From contig CAWJTQ010000013.1 of assembly GCA_963845695.1 (NCBI GenBank), forward strand, positions 744,001 through 808,000: 64,000 nt of DNA. Direction: 5' to 3'. The DNA comes from CAWJTV01 sp963845695 (lineage in GTDB: Bacteria > Planctomycetota > Planctomycetia > Isosphaerales > Isosphaeraceae). Under the pieces are notes generated by a model that saw only the letters and a list, made by a program, of their open reading frames with translations, ran no database searches and had not been told where the DNA came from. Shown piece after piece: positions 48,818 through 58,352 of the stretch (positions within the stretch are counted from its first letter, which is position 1; every line of letters begins with the position of its first letter). The position numbers were made by a program, and so were the translations under genes.

Positions 48818-50358
48818 GTGAGTGAGTTCGTGGGAGTGCTCGTCGGCGTGTTGGGTGGATTGGCCGCCGTCTTCCTCGGCACCTGGCGGAGGGCTCAATT
48901 CGCGCGCGGACTGGCCACCCAGATCCTCGCCGACGCCCGCCGCGAGGCGGAGACCATTCATCGCCAGGCGGACCTCGGGGCCAAGGAGGAAGCCCTCCGC
49001 CGCCGGGAAGACCTCGAGGCCGAGTTCGATGTCCTGCGCCGCGACCTCCGCGAGCAGGAGAAGCGCCAGGAGAAGCGGGCCGACCTGCTGGATCAGAAAC
49101 TCGATTTCATCAACAAGAAGGAGCGCGATTTCGAGATCGCCCAACGACAGATCGCCGAGCACCAGGAGGAGCTCCGCCGGCAGACCGCCGAGGTTCAGCA
49201 AACCCTGCGCGACCAGATGGAGTCCTTGCATCGGATCGCCCGCCTCACTCCCGATGAGGCGCGGGACCTGCTCCTGAAGCGCGTCGAGGAGGACCTTCGG
49301 GGCGAGGTCGGCGGCATGGTCTTGAAGCATCAGGCGGCGATCCGCGATAGCTGTCAGCAAAAGGCGCGCGAGATCCTGACCACCACGATCCAGCGCTACG
49401 CCGCGTCGCACACCGCCGAGGTGACCGTCAGCACGGTCGACATCCCCAATGACGAGATGAAAGGCCGGATCATCGGCCGGGAAGGCCGGAATATCCGCGC
49501 CTTCGAGAAGGCCACAGGGGTCAACGTGATCGTCGATGATACGCCCGGCGTGGTCATCGTCACCGGGTTCGACAGCGTTCGGCGCGAGATCGCCAAGCTC
49601 GCGCTGGAACGGCTGATCCAGGATGGACGCATCCACCCGACCCGCATCGAAGAAATCGTCAAGGAGACCCAGGAGGAGCTGGAAGGGCACATCCGCCGGC
49701 TCGGCCACCAGGCCGCCCTCGAGGCCAACGTCGTCGGGTTGCACGAGAAGATGCTGGACTACCTCGGCCGGCTTCACTTCCGCACCAGCTACTCGCAGAA
49801 CGTCCTGAGGCATTCGCTGGAGGTCGCATTCCTGACCGGACTCCTGGCCGAGGAGCTCGGGCTCAACGGCGCCCTGGGGAGACGGTGCGGGCTGCTGCAC
49901 GATATCGGCAAGGCTGCGGATCATGAGATGGAAGGAGGTCACCCGGTCGTCGGCGCCGAGCTGGCGCGGCGCCACGGCGAGCCGAAGGAGGTCATCCACG
50001 CCGCGCTGGGGCACCACGACGACCTTCGCGTCGAGACACCTTACACCATGCTCGTCTCGGCCGCCGACGCCATCAGCGCCAGCCGCCCCGGCGCGCGCGC
50101 GAGACCCTGGAGAAATACGTACGGCGGCTCGAAGAGCTCGAATCGCTCGCCCTCGGTTTCCCCGGTGTCGAGCAGGCGTACGCCATCCAGGCCGGTCGCG
50201 AGGTCCGCGTGATCGTCGACAGCCAGCAGCTCGACGACGCCGCCTCGGCCAAGGTCTGCCGCGACATCGCCCACTCGATCCAGCGCCAGTTGACCTATCC
50301 CGGTGAGGTCAAGGTCACCGTGTTGCGCGAGAGCCGATCCGTCGAATTCGCACGCTAA
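48818..50358 (+). CDS. rny: Ribonuclease Y (one frameshift near the end)
   Basis: Membrane-anchored endoribonuclease that starts mRNA decay. GTG 48818 begins with a helix (FVGVLVGVLGGLAAVFLG), then a long coiled coil (about 30-190), KH domain GRIIGREGRNIRAFEKATGV, and HD domain with HSLEVAFLTG, LLHDIGKAADHEMEGGHPVV and HHDDL. Near 50095 one C appears to be missing in a GCGCGCGCG run: the first frame goes wrong after ISASRPGAR while the next continues RETLEKYVRRLEELESLALG to VTVLRESRSVEFAR and TAA 50356-50358. Full length ~513 residues is typical. Followed by a ymdB homologue, the same order as in Bacillus. Confidence 0.92.
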
Positions 50359-50394
50359 GCCCTTAGGGCGCGAACCGCTCCCGGCCGGATTTGA

Positions 50395-50457
50395 GATTCC
50401 AGATTCCAGATTCCAGATTGCAGATTGCAGATTCCAGATTGCAGATTCCAGATTGCG
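50395..50457 (+). repeat. Tandem heptamer array GATTCCA/GATTGCA
   Basis: Nine 7-bp units, alternating GATTCCA and GATTGCA, run from 50395 to 50457, ending 15 nt before the next start codon. Strongly AT-biased relative to the flanks. Similar single units occur around 44300-44340. Copy number probably varies; position allows an effect on translation of the downstream gene. Confidence 0.85.
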
Positions 50458-50472
50458 CACTGCCGAGGCCCG

Positions 50473-51324
50473 ATGCCCGATTCCAAAATGCCTCTGAAAG
50501 TCCTGTTCATCGGCGACGTCGTGGGGTCGCCGGGCCGCAAGATCCTTTGCCAGGTCTTACCGCGGCTCATCCCGCGCTGGGGCCTGGGCCTGGTCGTTTG
50601 CAATGCCGAGAACGCGGCCGGCGGGTCCGGGCTGACGCTCCGCTGCTACGAAGAGCTGGTCAACGCCGGCGTGGACGTCATGACCATGGGCGACCACGTC
50701 TACCGCAAGGATGAAATCTTCCAGATCTTCGAACGGGCCGGTGAAGTCCTCCGCCCGGCGAATTATCCCGAGGATGCGCCCGGACCGGAGCTCTCGCTGG
50801 TCAACGCCCGCGACGGGACCAGGGCCGCCGTGTTCACCGTGCTCGGTCGCACCTTCATGCGGCCGGTCGACTGTCCGTTCCGGGCGGCGGATCGCATCCT
50901 CGATCGGGTCGGCGGCGGCACCCGCGTCGTCATCGTCGACGTCCACGCCGAGGCGACCAGCGACAAGCAACTCCTGGGCCGATACCTCGACGGCCGGGTC
51001 TCGGCCGTGCTCGGCACCCACACCCACGTCGTCACGGCCGACGAGCAGATCCTCAAGAACGGCACAGCCTACCAGACCGATGTCGGCATGACGGGGCCGC
51101 ACGATTCGATCATCGGCCGACGCTATGACCGCGTCCTGTCGGCGACGCTGACTTTCGTTCACAACTATTTCGATGTCGCCACCGGTGACCCGCGGCTCAA
51201 CGGAGCCCTGCTCACGATCGATCCTCAGACCGGCCATGCCCTCTCGATCAGCCGGGTCAGCATCAATCAGACGGAAGCCCATCGACTGCTCACCGATTCG
51301 TCCGAAGATCGCCGTGAGGCGTAA
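50473..51324 (+). CDS. ymdB: TIGR00282/YmdB-family metallophosphoesterase
   Basis: 283 residues. Binuclear-metal motifs of the YmdB class: VLFIGDVVGSPGRK (Asp), VVCNAENAAGG (Glu-Asn), MTMGDHVYRKDE (usual N-H replaced by D-H), IVDVHAEATSDKQ (His), LGTHTHVVTADEQIL and TDVGMTGPHDSIIG. YmdB hydrolyses 2',3'-cyclic nucleotides and affects biofilm switching in Bacillus. The Asn-to-Asp change in GNH is worth noting and may be normal in planctomycetes. ATG 50473 chosen over the repeat-encoded upstream frame; ATG 50488 (MPLKVLFIGD) is possible. Conserved rny-ymdB order. Confidence 0.85.
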   Translation: MPDSKMPLKVLFIGDVVGSPGRKILCQVLPRLIPRWGLGLVVCNAENAAGGSGLTLRCYEELVNAGVDVMTMGDHVYRKDEIFQIFERAGEVLRPANYPEDAPGPELSLVNARDGTRAAVFTVLGRTFMRPVDCPFRAADRILDRVGGGTRVVIVDVHAEATSDKQLLGRYLDGRVSAVLGTHTHVVTADEQILKNGTAYQTDVGMTGPHDSIIGRRYDRVLSATLTFVHNYFDVATGDPRLNGALLTIDPQTGHALSISRVSINQTEAHRLLTDSSEDRREA

Positions 51325-51598
51325 GGGGCTCGGGACCAGCGAGAGCGAGATCCCGTGCGAGCCCAGCGATGCGACGCACTCTCCGTCATGGTGAGGACCG
51401 ATTGCCTCAACAATTCCCGAATGTTTCCGAAAAGCCACGTCTGGAGGAATCTGTCCGCCTGAAAGACCTGGACGATGCTTGTCGAGCTTGCTTCAAGGTT
51501 GATCGTTATGTAGGTTCGTGGGCAGGGCGAAGTGACTTCCTGACCCCAAATTCTCGAAGTTCCGGTCGATCCAAGTATTTCAGTCCGCGAGGCAACCC

Positions 51599-52324
51599 AT
51601 GTCGCACCCATTGCGCCGATTCGTTTTCTTTCTGACAGCGATTACCGCTTATTGCTTACCCGTAACCGCAAGGGCGGGGAACCTGCTCATCAACGGGGGG
51701 TTCGACACGCCGACGCCCGGACTTTCACCTCCCAACTATCCCACCTCAATCAGCGGTGCGCTGGCCTCTGGGTTCTCATCGGCCGCGGATTGGACCCTTT
51801 TTAATGGTCAACCTATCACGACGAGCTCGGAGCTCCTGCCCACCACCGATCCCATCAACCCCAGCAACCCCTTCATGATCCACGTTACGTCGGTTCCTAC
51901 AACTGGAAACTTCACCGCCTTCAGCGGGCTGGAACAGGGCTTCGCCACTCAGGTTGGCGTCTCGGTCACGGCTTCGGTCGATGTCAACGTGTTGCAGGGT
52001 AGCGTCTTACTCGGCATCTACGCCAACAACGGTGGCACTCTGCTCAATTATATCACGACCAACATCCTCGGGTGGCAGACGCTCACGGTCACGCAACCCG
52101 GGAGTACTGATCCCAACTCGGAGCCCAACCTGATCGTCATTTATTCCGATAATTTTGCCGTGAATGCCACCAATGAGTTCTACGCCGATAGTGCGAGCGT
52201 CACGGCTGCTGTTCCCGAGCCGGCCAGTGGGCTCCTGGCCCTGATCGGAATGGCGGGTGCGGGGCTGTGGTTCCGGAAGAGCCGTCCGGGACAATCGCAC
52301 CTCCGGGCCGAGCCTTTAACCTAA
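51599..52324 (+). CDS. PEP-CTERM sorted exported protein
   Basis: 241 residues. Sec signal peptide (RFVFFLTAITAYCLPVTARA), then NLLINGGFDTPTPG, a beta-rich galactose-binding-like body (TAFSGLEQGFATQVGVSVTA, LTVTQPGSTDP), and a C-terminal PEP-CTERM sorting tail: AVPEPASGLLALIGMAGAGL plus WFRKSR. Such tails are processed by exosortase and the proteins end up in the envelope or extracellular matrix. No exosortase gene is in the window. Single gene with its own spacer on both sides. Confidence 0.85.
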   Translation: MSHPLRRFVFFLTAITAYCLPVTARAGNLLINGGFDTPTPGLSPPNYPTSISGALASGFSSAADWTLFNGQPITTSSELLPTTDPINPSNPFMIHVTSVPTTGNFTAFSGLEQGFATQVGVSVTASVDVNVLQGSVLLGIYANNGGTLLNYITTNILGWQTLTVTQPGSTDPNSEPNLIVIYSDNFAVNATNEFYADSASVTAAVPEPASGLLALIGMAGAGLWFRKSRPGQSHLRAEPLT

Positions 52325-52443
52325 CGTCACAAGACCTCTGTCGGCACGGGCGCCGGCCGAGCCCGCCGGGCCCGCAAGATTCTTGGTGCCTTGTCTCGAT
52401 CAGCCGCCCGTCAGCCCTGCGGCCGGTTTCCTTGACGGCGATT

Positions 52444-53442
52444 CTACTGGCTTGCCAGCCGTTCGAGACGCGCCAGTCCACGATAGATCCCTCGTTCAAC
52501 AGCGCGAGGATCCTCGAAGCGCCGGCCTTCGAGATAATGCCATCGCATCCAATGCTCGCCGATGAGCAGTGCCGACGATGACTCGAAGGCGCCGATCAGG
52601 GCGGACTCTGCGACGTCCAGTGGCCGAATTCGTTCGTAGGCGTCCAGGGCCTCGGCGCAGGCCAGCGGGTCGCCGTCGAGCCACTCGGTCATCAGTCGCA
52701 CAAGATCCCCGGCAACGCACTCGACCCCCATGGCGCCGAAGTCGACCAGGCCGCTCACGCGGTCGCCTTCGAAGAGGAAGTGCTCCGGCCGCGCATCGCG
52801 CAAGCACGGTTGGAGGGGGACAACTCGGCGGGCGGCCTCGCGGAGCGGATTCAGGAGCCGGGGCGCGACGAGCCTGGCCAGACCGACCCAGCGCAAGGCC
52901 GCGTCCCGATATTCGGCCGTTTGAGGTTCAATTTTGCTGAAAATGGCCCGTTCGAGTGCGTCGAGGCCACTTGGGAGCAGATGCACGAGGGCCTCATAAC
53001 GATGCCCGAGCCCCGGGGAGACATCCTCGCGCCCTTCTACGGCCAGGCATTGATGGAACGCGCCCAGGGCCGCGAATGCCGATCGTAGGCGGCGTGGCTC
53101 GGGGGGGCGGGCGGTCTCCTGCACCCCCGCCATCCAGGGAGCGAGTTCCCAGAATCGGCCCTCGTACTCCTGGAGAGTGCGTCCGGCCCGGTCCTGGATC
53201 GGATCCGGGATGAATCCCAGCCCGACTGCCAGGGATAGCCAGCGATGGACCTGTTCGAGATGCGCGCGACCCGGCCCATGGGGCGGCCAGGCGCGCAACG
53301 CCAGGACACCCTCCGTCGAGTGGTATCTCCAGAGTCGGGCCCCGCTGAGCCCGCCGGCCCCACCCAGGGGCTCGGCTTCGGCCAGCGGCTGGTACCGCCG
53401 TGGATAGGGCGCCAGGATCTGTTCGATGGCAGGTGCGCTCAC
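52444..53442 (-). CDS. APH-fold phosphotransferase-like protein
   Basis: 332 residues. N-lobe opening PLGGAGGLSGARLWRYHSTE and LALRAWPP, hinge, C-lobe with CLRDARPEHFLFEGDRVSGL followed by VDFGAMGVECVAGDLVRL. The usual Brenner motif HGDLHPxNxL is altered to LRDARPEHFLF (Asp kept, His and Asn changed) while the DFG-like VDFG is intact, so a different substrate or weak kinase activity is likely. It follows the PlsC-type gene on the same strand with a 30-nt gap, suggesting an operon with ACP and acyltransferase. Confidence 0.75.
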   Translation of the reverse strand: MSAPAIEQILAPYPRRYQPLAEAEPLGGAGGLSGARLWRYHSTEGVLALRAWPPHGPGRAHLEQVHRWLSLAVGLGFIPDPIQDRAGRTLQEYEGRFWELAPWMAGVQETARPPEPRRLRSAFAALGAFHQCLAVEGREDVSPGLGHRYEALVHLLPSGLDALERAIFSKIEPQTAEYRDAALRWVGLARLVAPRLLNPLREAARRVVPLQPCLRDARPEHFLFEGDRVSGLVDFGAMGVECVAGDLVRLMTEWLDGDPLACAEALDAYERIRPLDVAESALIGAFESSSALLIGEHWMRWHYLEGRRFEDPRAVERGIYRGLARLERLASQ

Positions 53443-53472
53443 GATTCGCTCGCCTCGGCACGTTCGCGCCCC

Positions 53473-54228
53473 TCAGCCGGTCTGGTCACCATCCGCGATC
53501 GCCCGAGCCTGGAGCGCCAGGAGGGCGCTCTTGAATCGCTCGCTGACCTCGGCCTGCACGGCCTTATCGCCGGCCTGCCGGGGCGAGAGATCCGAAAGGT
53601 CGATCGATGCACCGAAGATCACCCGCGCCTTTGACGGCGTGAGCAGGGATTCCATGATCTCATCGGTCGGCGGAGTGCCGATGATATAGGCCGGAACGAC
53701 GGGTACCCGGGCACGAATCGCGAGATAAGCACTCCCCGGCTTCATGGTTTCCAACCGTCGGCCCGAGGCCGGTACGATGCGACCCTCCGGAAAGATGGGC
53801 AGGACGCGGCCCGCCTCGAGGGCCTTCAGAGCTGCCCGGATCGCCGCATGGTCATGACCGTTGCGATTCACCGGGATGCAACCAATATACGAGCAGATCC
53901 CACGGAGCCACGGCGACTCGTAGTATTCCCGGGCGATCATGAATCCCAGCAGGCGGCGGCTCGAGACCTGAAGCAGCATGTGGTCGATGCCGCATGTGTG
54001 ATTGGAGATCAAGATCGCGGGCCCGGATTCGGGAAGCGGCGCATGTCCCTCGGTGCGAAGCTGATGCCACAATCCGCAATAGAGCTGGAAGGCCCAGTGC
54101 AGGAAGCGCAGCGGTCCATGGATCTCCGGCATGGATCCGGCGTAGCGGGTCCGCTGCGACGGGGAGAGAAGATACCGGGGGAAGACCAGGAGCAGGAGGG
54201 ACAGGAGCAGGAGCGTCCAGGGGCTCAT
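53473..54228 (-). CDS. 1-acyl-sn-glycerol-3-phosphate acyltransferase family (PlsC-like)
   Basis: About 251 residues. N-terminal helix SPWTLLLLSLLLLVFPRYLL, then the acyltransferase boxes: NHTCGIDHML (H-X4-D), GCIPVNRNGHDHAA, IFPEGRIVP (substrate-binding Glu-Gly) and VVPAYIIGTPP. It transfers an acyl group, probably from ACP or CoA, to a lysolipid acceptor at the membrane. ATG 54228 (MSPWTLLL) is preferred to the longer open frame from 54333 because the extension is not family-like. Neighbours are an ACP upstream and an APH-fold protein downstream. Confidence 0.85.
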   Translation of the reverse strand: MSPWTLLLLSLLLLVFPRYLLSPSQRTRYAGSMPEIHGPLRFLHWAFQLYCGLWHQLRTEGHAPLPESGPAILISNHTCGIDHMLLQVSSRRLLGFMIAREYYESPWLRGICSYIGCIPVNRNGHDHAAIRAALKALEAGRVLPIFPEGRIVPASGRRLETMKPGSAYLAIRARVPVVPAYIIGTPPTDEIMESLLTPSKARVIFGASIDLSDLSPRQAGDKAVQAEVSERFKSALLALQARAIADGDQTG

Positions 54229-54449
54229 GGAGCAAGCGTTGTGGATAGGAGGATTCTGGTTCCGGCTGCGACAGGGACCGAAGCGGCACAGCGGCCGGTC
54301 CGGCGCCGGAGCACCAACCTCGTCGCTGTGCACCCCGTGCTGGCTATAGAGTGCCAGAACGATCCCGGCTTGTCCATTCGTCCTTGTGTCCTCGGTCGGT
54401 GCTTCCGGGCCAGCAAGGACCCAGGGACGCTGGGACGAGCCACCCCAGC

Positions 54450-54731
54450 TCAGGCCGCCGTGCGCAAGTGCTTGGTCAGGCTGGCGACGAGGTCGTGGAC
54501 GGATCTCAAGGACGTGATCTCGTCGGGGTCGATCTCGACCTGGAAGTGGTCTTGAAGTCGGAGGATGACCGCAACCAGATCGAGTGAGTCGAGGGCGAGG
54601 TCTTCGAGTAGGAGGGAATCGGCCGTGATCGTCGCGGCCCGCGCCCTGGCCGAAATGCTCCGGATGGTCTCCGTGATGACCTCCATCATCTCGAAGGGCA
54701 CTGTTGCGGTTCGATTGACGGTCGATTTCAT
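54450..54731 (-). CDS. Acyl carrier protein
   Basis: 93 residues from ATG 54731 (MKSTVNRTATVPFEMMEVIT). Four-helix ACP pattern with the phosphopantetheine serine in LLLEDLALDSLDLVAVILRL, an acidic second half (VEIDPDEITSL) and SVHDLVASLTKHL. A dedicated ACP beside a PlsC-type enzyme suggests a specialised acyl lipid rather than housekeeping fatty acid synthesis. A second ACP lies at 57999; the two share the DLALDSLDLV/DLAIDSLDLV core. Confidence 0.9.
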   Translation of the reverse strand: MKSTVNRTATVPFEMMEVITETIRSISARARAATITADSLLLEDLALDSLDLVAVILRLQDHFQVEIDPDEITSLRSVHDLVASLTKHLRTAA

Positions 54732-55280
54732 GGCACGCCTCGGTTCGAGAGGGGAGTTCAGGACCCGCGCTGCTCGACTCGACCGTCGCGACATCCCGAC
54801 GTCCCTACGCGATCGTTCCGGTCGGAGAGCGGAAGTCTCGGCCCGGTGCGGTGGAATCGCAGCGGCGAGTTACTGCACGTCTCGCCGAATAAACATCGAA
54901 CCCGTCGCGGGATCGTCTTGACCGAGAAGCCGACCAAGTGGTGAGAACCCCTTCGCGATGCAACGACCCTGCCGATCGGGCCGGTGGGAGGCCGCGGAGA
55001 TGTCACGTTCATCACAGGATGATGGAGAGCGCGGGTGCGATCGGATCGGGCCGGCTGGCGCAAAGCGGGGAGCGATCTCGGCGTGTTCGGAAGGAAAAAC
55101 GTAGTAATCCGTTGCGAACGGGAGGGGTCTTTCACTATAATCCGAGGCCGCGATGGGATGCGGTTCGGGCGTCTCCCGTAATATCATTCAGGAGTTACGG
55201 ACCCGCGGCGTGTGTGCCGCATCGGGAGAGCGAGATTGAGACGTCCGGTCGCGCTGCGAGCTTTACTAAGGAGAACCACT
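54732..55280. other. Divergent intergenic region
   Basis: About 550 bp between the leftward ACP operon and the rightward lipoprotein. Contains the promoter at 55111-55140; otherwise no gene recognised. Confidence 0.45.
55111..55140 (+). promoter_or_regulatory. Sigma-70-type promoter for the small lipoprotein
   Basis: TTGCGA (55111-55116) and a perfect TATAAT (55135-55140) with an 18-nt spacer. Transcription would start near 55147, giving a leader of about 135 nt before GTG 55281. Confidence 0.5.
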
Positions 55281-55493
55281 GTGAAGATCAAGCTCGGAAT
55301 CAAACTCTTGTCAATCCTTTCGAGCATGGTGCTATCGCTCGTCGTGATTGCCGGTTGCAACGATGAAAGCGCCCCCGGGGGCGGTACTGCCGGACCTCCG
55401 CCGGGCGCCAAGAAGCCGGGTGAGAACATCAAGCCGCTTCCGACCACACCCACCGATAAGCCCGCTGACAAGCCGGCTGAGAAGAAGCCGTGA
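55281..55493 (+). CDS. Small Pro/Lys-rich lipoprotein
   Basis: 70 residues from GTG 55281, selected because AAGGAG is 8 nt upstream (55268-55273). Signal peptide KIKLGIKLLSILSSMVLSLV with lipobox VIAGC, then NDESAPGGGTAGPPPGAKKP and TPTDKPADKPAEKKP. The mature part is only ~45 residues, low complexity and probably disordered, tethered to a membrane. It lacks the DQMK motif of the other small lipoproteins here. A strong terminator follows. Confidence 0.7.
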   Translation: MKIKLGIKLLSILSSMVLSLVVIAGCNDESAPGGGTAGPPPGAKKPGENIKPLPTTPTDKPADKPAEKKP

Positions 55494-55586
55494 TCGAAGT
55501 TGCCGTCTGGCGGCTCGAAGGCGCGCACCGGCGAATCGACCGCACGCGTCATCGGAGTGGCCGCAGACCACTTCGCAATAGCTCAA

Positions 55587-55630
55587 CGGCCGTGCCCTCC
55601 CACCAGCGGAGGGCGCGGCCGGTTTCTTTT
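55587..55630 (+). terminator. Rho-independent terminator
   Basis: GC-rich stem CGGCCGTGCCCTCC / GGAGGGCGCGGCCG around a short loop (55587-55622), followed by TTTCTTTT (55623-55630). Placed 94 nt after the lipoprotein stop. It may also serve the convergent gene that ends at 55657. Confidence 0.8.
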
Positions 55631-55656
55631 GAGCCCCGCATGGTTATGCGCCCGGT

Positions 55657-56520
55657 TCACGGCCCATCGGCCCGGATGACAGGGTTCACCAGCGTGCCGA
55701 TTCCGTCGATCGTGATGCGGACCACATCGCCAGCCTCGAGGTGGAATTCGTCCGGAGGCACGATCCCGGTCCCTGTCAGGAGGATCACTCCGTTGGGGAA
55801 CCGATTGTCCCGGCCGAGCCAGTCGATCAGGTCCTCGAACCGCCGGGCCATCCGGGCCACGGAAGTCTCCCCGGAATAGACGCGTGCATCCGCTCGGTCG
55901 ATCTCGAGGCGGATACCGATCTCCGCGCACGCCGGCATCGCGCCGGCCAGCGTGATCGACGGGCCAAGGGCACAACAGGCGTCATAGACCTTGGCCTGTG
56001 GAAGATAAAGCGGGTTTTCTCCTTCGATGTCCCGGGCGCTCACATCGTTACCGATCGTAAATCCGACCAGCTTGAGCGCGGGGCTCAAGACCAGGGCCAG
56101 CTCGGGCTCGGGCACCGACCAGTTCGAGTCGCGCCGTACGCGGATCGGCTCGCCCGGGCCGGCCACCCGGCTAGGAGTTGCCTTGAAGAACAGCTCGGGA
56201 CGTCGGGCCGTGTAGACCTGATCGTAAAACGTCGCGCCGCGCTCCGATTCCTCCTCCCTGGCCACCTTGCTCCGCTCGTACGTCACCCCGGCCCCCCAAA
56301 CTTCGTGCTGGTCGAGAGGGGCCATGATCTCGACCGTGTCCAAATCCAGCGCCGCACGGCGGACGTACAGGTGACGTTGAATCTCCGCCTCCGGATCGGG
56401 AGCATGCAACACGTCGCTCAGGCATTGATGTCCGGAGGCGAGGGGGATGACACGATCATCCTGAAGGAGACCGACGCGGGGCGTCGGTATGTCTTGCGTG
56501 GTGAACTTGATGAGCTGCAT
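55657..56520 (-). CDS. Fumarylacetoacetate hydrolase family protein
   Basis: 287 residues from ATG 56520 (MQLIKFTTQDIPTPRVGLLQ). Conserved parts: VWGAGVTYERSKVAREEESE, YTARRPELFFKATPSRVAGP, WSVPEPELALVLSP (metal-binding Glu pair), TIGNDVSARDIEGENPLYLP and GTGIVPPDEFHLEAGDVVRI. The GVTYxRSxxAREEES segment is typical of 2-keto-3-deoxy sugar acid dehydratases within the family, so a sugar-acid substrate is more likely than fumarylacetoacetate. Stands between the two halves of the lipid locus but has no obvious link to it. Confidence 0.85.
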   Translation of the reverse strand: MQLIKFTTQDIPTPRVGLLQDDRVIPLASGHQCLSDVLHAPDPEAEIQRHLYVRRAALDLDTVEIMAPLDQHEVWGAGVTYERSKVAREEESERGATFYDQVYTARRPELFFKATPSRVAGPGEPIRVRRDSNWSVPEPELALVLSPALKLVGFTIGNDVSARDIEGENPLYLPQAKVYDACCALGPSITLAGAMPACAEIGIRLEIDRADARVYSGETSVARMARRFEDLIDWLGRDNRFPNGVILLTGTGIVPPDEFHLEAGDVVRITIDGIGTLVNPVIRADGP

Positions 56521-56741
56521 GGATTTGCGCCTGTAGCTGGTGGTCGAGGTATGGGGTTGTGTCCGTTCGCTCATTCCTCGTTAATGGAGAAACCTCGCGA
56601 GATCAACAGCCTGGCGGGGAAAACGATTCAAGGGATTGCGGGGAATCTGCCGACGATGATGAAGCTTGCGGTTTTTTCGGCGTGCCGGTTCCAGAGCGTG
56701 ACTGGCTGGATCGGAGCCGCGAGCCGGAGTGGGAGGCCGGG

Positions 56742-58002
56742 ATGGCGGAGCGGATATTCGTCGTGGGACACGCCGCGGTGACCTGCCTGGGTCGCGATCT
56801 GGATTCAACCTGGCAGGGCCTGATCGCGGGGCGGTCGGGCATTGGCCGCCACCCGGCGATGGTCTCGGAATCGTTCCTCCAGGACGTTGGGGGCATGGTG
56901 AGGGATGTGGGGCCCGGAACGGCCTCGGAGGATCCGGCGATCTCGAAACTCTCGGCGCGGTTCCTTCATCTGGCGATGGCGGCGGCCCGGTCGGCGTGGT
57001 CCGAGTCCGGGCTGGATCGTCGCGAGTCCGACCTGGACCCGCATCGCGCGGCGGTGGTGATGGGATCGGCCTTCGGGGGGCTCGATCTGCTGGAGGCCGA
57101 GCAGGCACGCATGATCAAACGGCGGAGCCCGGCGATCAGCCCGTACCTGGTCCCGGCGATGATCATCAATCAGGCGGCGGGACAGATTTCCCAGCACCTC
57201 CGGCTCTACGGACCCAGTGCCGCACCGGCCAACGCCTGCGCCTCGGGCGGCCATGCGGTGGTTCTCGGCGCGCTGTTCCTGCGGTCGGGCGAGGCCGACG
57301 TGGCCCTCTGCGGCGCGGGGGAGAGCGCGTTCACGCCGCCGATCGTCAACGGGTTCGCGACGATGAAGGCGTTGCTGGGGCGAAAACCCGGCGATCGTTC
57401 GGAGCAGGATCCGGCCCAGGCCAGTCGTCCGTTCAGCGCGGACCGGGCCGGCTTCGTCCTGGCCGAGGGGGCAGGGGCCCTCGTCCTGGCCACGGAGACC
57501 GCGGTCCACCGACTGGGACTCGAACCCCAGGCCGAGCTCCTGGCCTGGTCAACCAATTCCGACGGCTATCACATGGCGATGCCCTGTCGCGATCGGATCG
57601 TTCGCTGTCTCATCACCGCGTTGCAGCGCGGCGGGCTGGACCCGTCGTCGATCGATTACTATAACGCTCACGGCACCAGCACGATCCTCAACGATCAGAT
57701 GGAGACCCAGGTGGTCAAGGACGTCTTCGGCGACTCGGCGCGGCGGCTGCCCATCAGCTCGATCAAGGGGGCACTCGGACACAGCCTCGGCGCCGCCTCG
57801 GCCATCGAGGCGGCCGTCTCCGTGCGGGCGACTCCGCGACCAGATCATTCCCCCGACCATCAACTATCTTCCCGACCCGGAGCTCGACCTCGATTATGTG
57901 CCCAACCAGGCGCGCGCCGCCCGACTCGATCACGTCTTGACCGCATCGTTTGGATTCGGTGGCACCAACAACGCCCTGATCCTGAGGAGAATCACAACAT
58001 GA
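56742..58002 (+). CDS. Beta-ketoacyl-ACP synthase (KAS II/FabF type), frameshifted
   Basis: Condensing enzyme that extends acyl-ACP with malonyl-ACP. From ATG 56742: AERIFVVGHAAVTCLGRDLD, active-site Cys166 in NACASGGHAV, His310 in NAHGTSTILNDQMET, Lys and His347 in SIKGALGHSLGAASAIEA. Near 57826 the frame shifts; the correct frame resumes LRDQIIPPTINYLPDPELDL and ends SFGFGGTNNALILRR at TGA 58000-58002, overlapping the next ATG. Without correction the frame fuses into the downstream ACP. All three catalytic residues are present. First gene of a KS-ACP-acyltransferase-phosphatase operon. Confidence 0.88.
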
Positions 58003-58268
58003 CACCGGCCATGACCGAGTCAGTCCTGATCGCCCAGGTGGTCAACGTCATCCGGAAGGCCGCGAAGATCCCGCCCGGCCTCCCGATCACCGGCGATTCG
58101 CGCCTGGTGGAAGACCTGGCGATCGATTCCCTCGACCTGGTCGGCGTGATCCTCCAGCTCCAGGACGATTTTGACGTTGTCATCGAGGAGGATGATGTGC
58201 CAAACTTGTGCCGGGTCGCCGACCTGGCGGCTTACCTGACGGAACGGCGAGAACCGGCCGGCTCTTGA
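57999..58268 (+). CDS. Acyl carrier protein
   Basis: 89 residues from ATG 57999, whose ATGA overlaps the ketoacyl synthase stop. The pantetheine site is VEDLAIDSLDLVGVILQLQD, followed by VVIEEDDVPNLCRVADLAAY. Coupled translation with the KS and a following acyltransferase argue that it carries the chain built and transferred by these enzymes. Distinct from the ACP at 54450. Confidence 0.92.
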   Translation: MTPAMTESVLIAQVVNVIRKAAKIPPGLPITGDSRLVEDLAIDSLDLVGVILQLQDDFDVVIEEDDVPNLCRVADLAAYLTERREPAGS

Positions 58269-58352
58269 GACCAGACGCACCGCGGGGGACGGAATCCGTC
58301 CGCGGACGACCTCTCGAGAGATCCTGCGTGATTGGGTGGGGAGGGGTCGTCG

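Noticed and set aside
50395..50457. Heptamer array as CRISPR or origin iterons
   Set aside because: Units are 7 bp without spacers, and no replication gene or DnaA boxes are adjacent.
56742..58268. Ketoacyl synthase-ACP fusion protein
   Set aside because: The fusion exists only because of the frame shift near 57826; the other frame restores a normal KS end that overlaps the ACP start.
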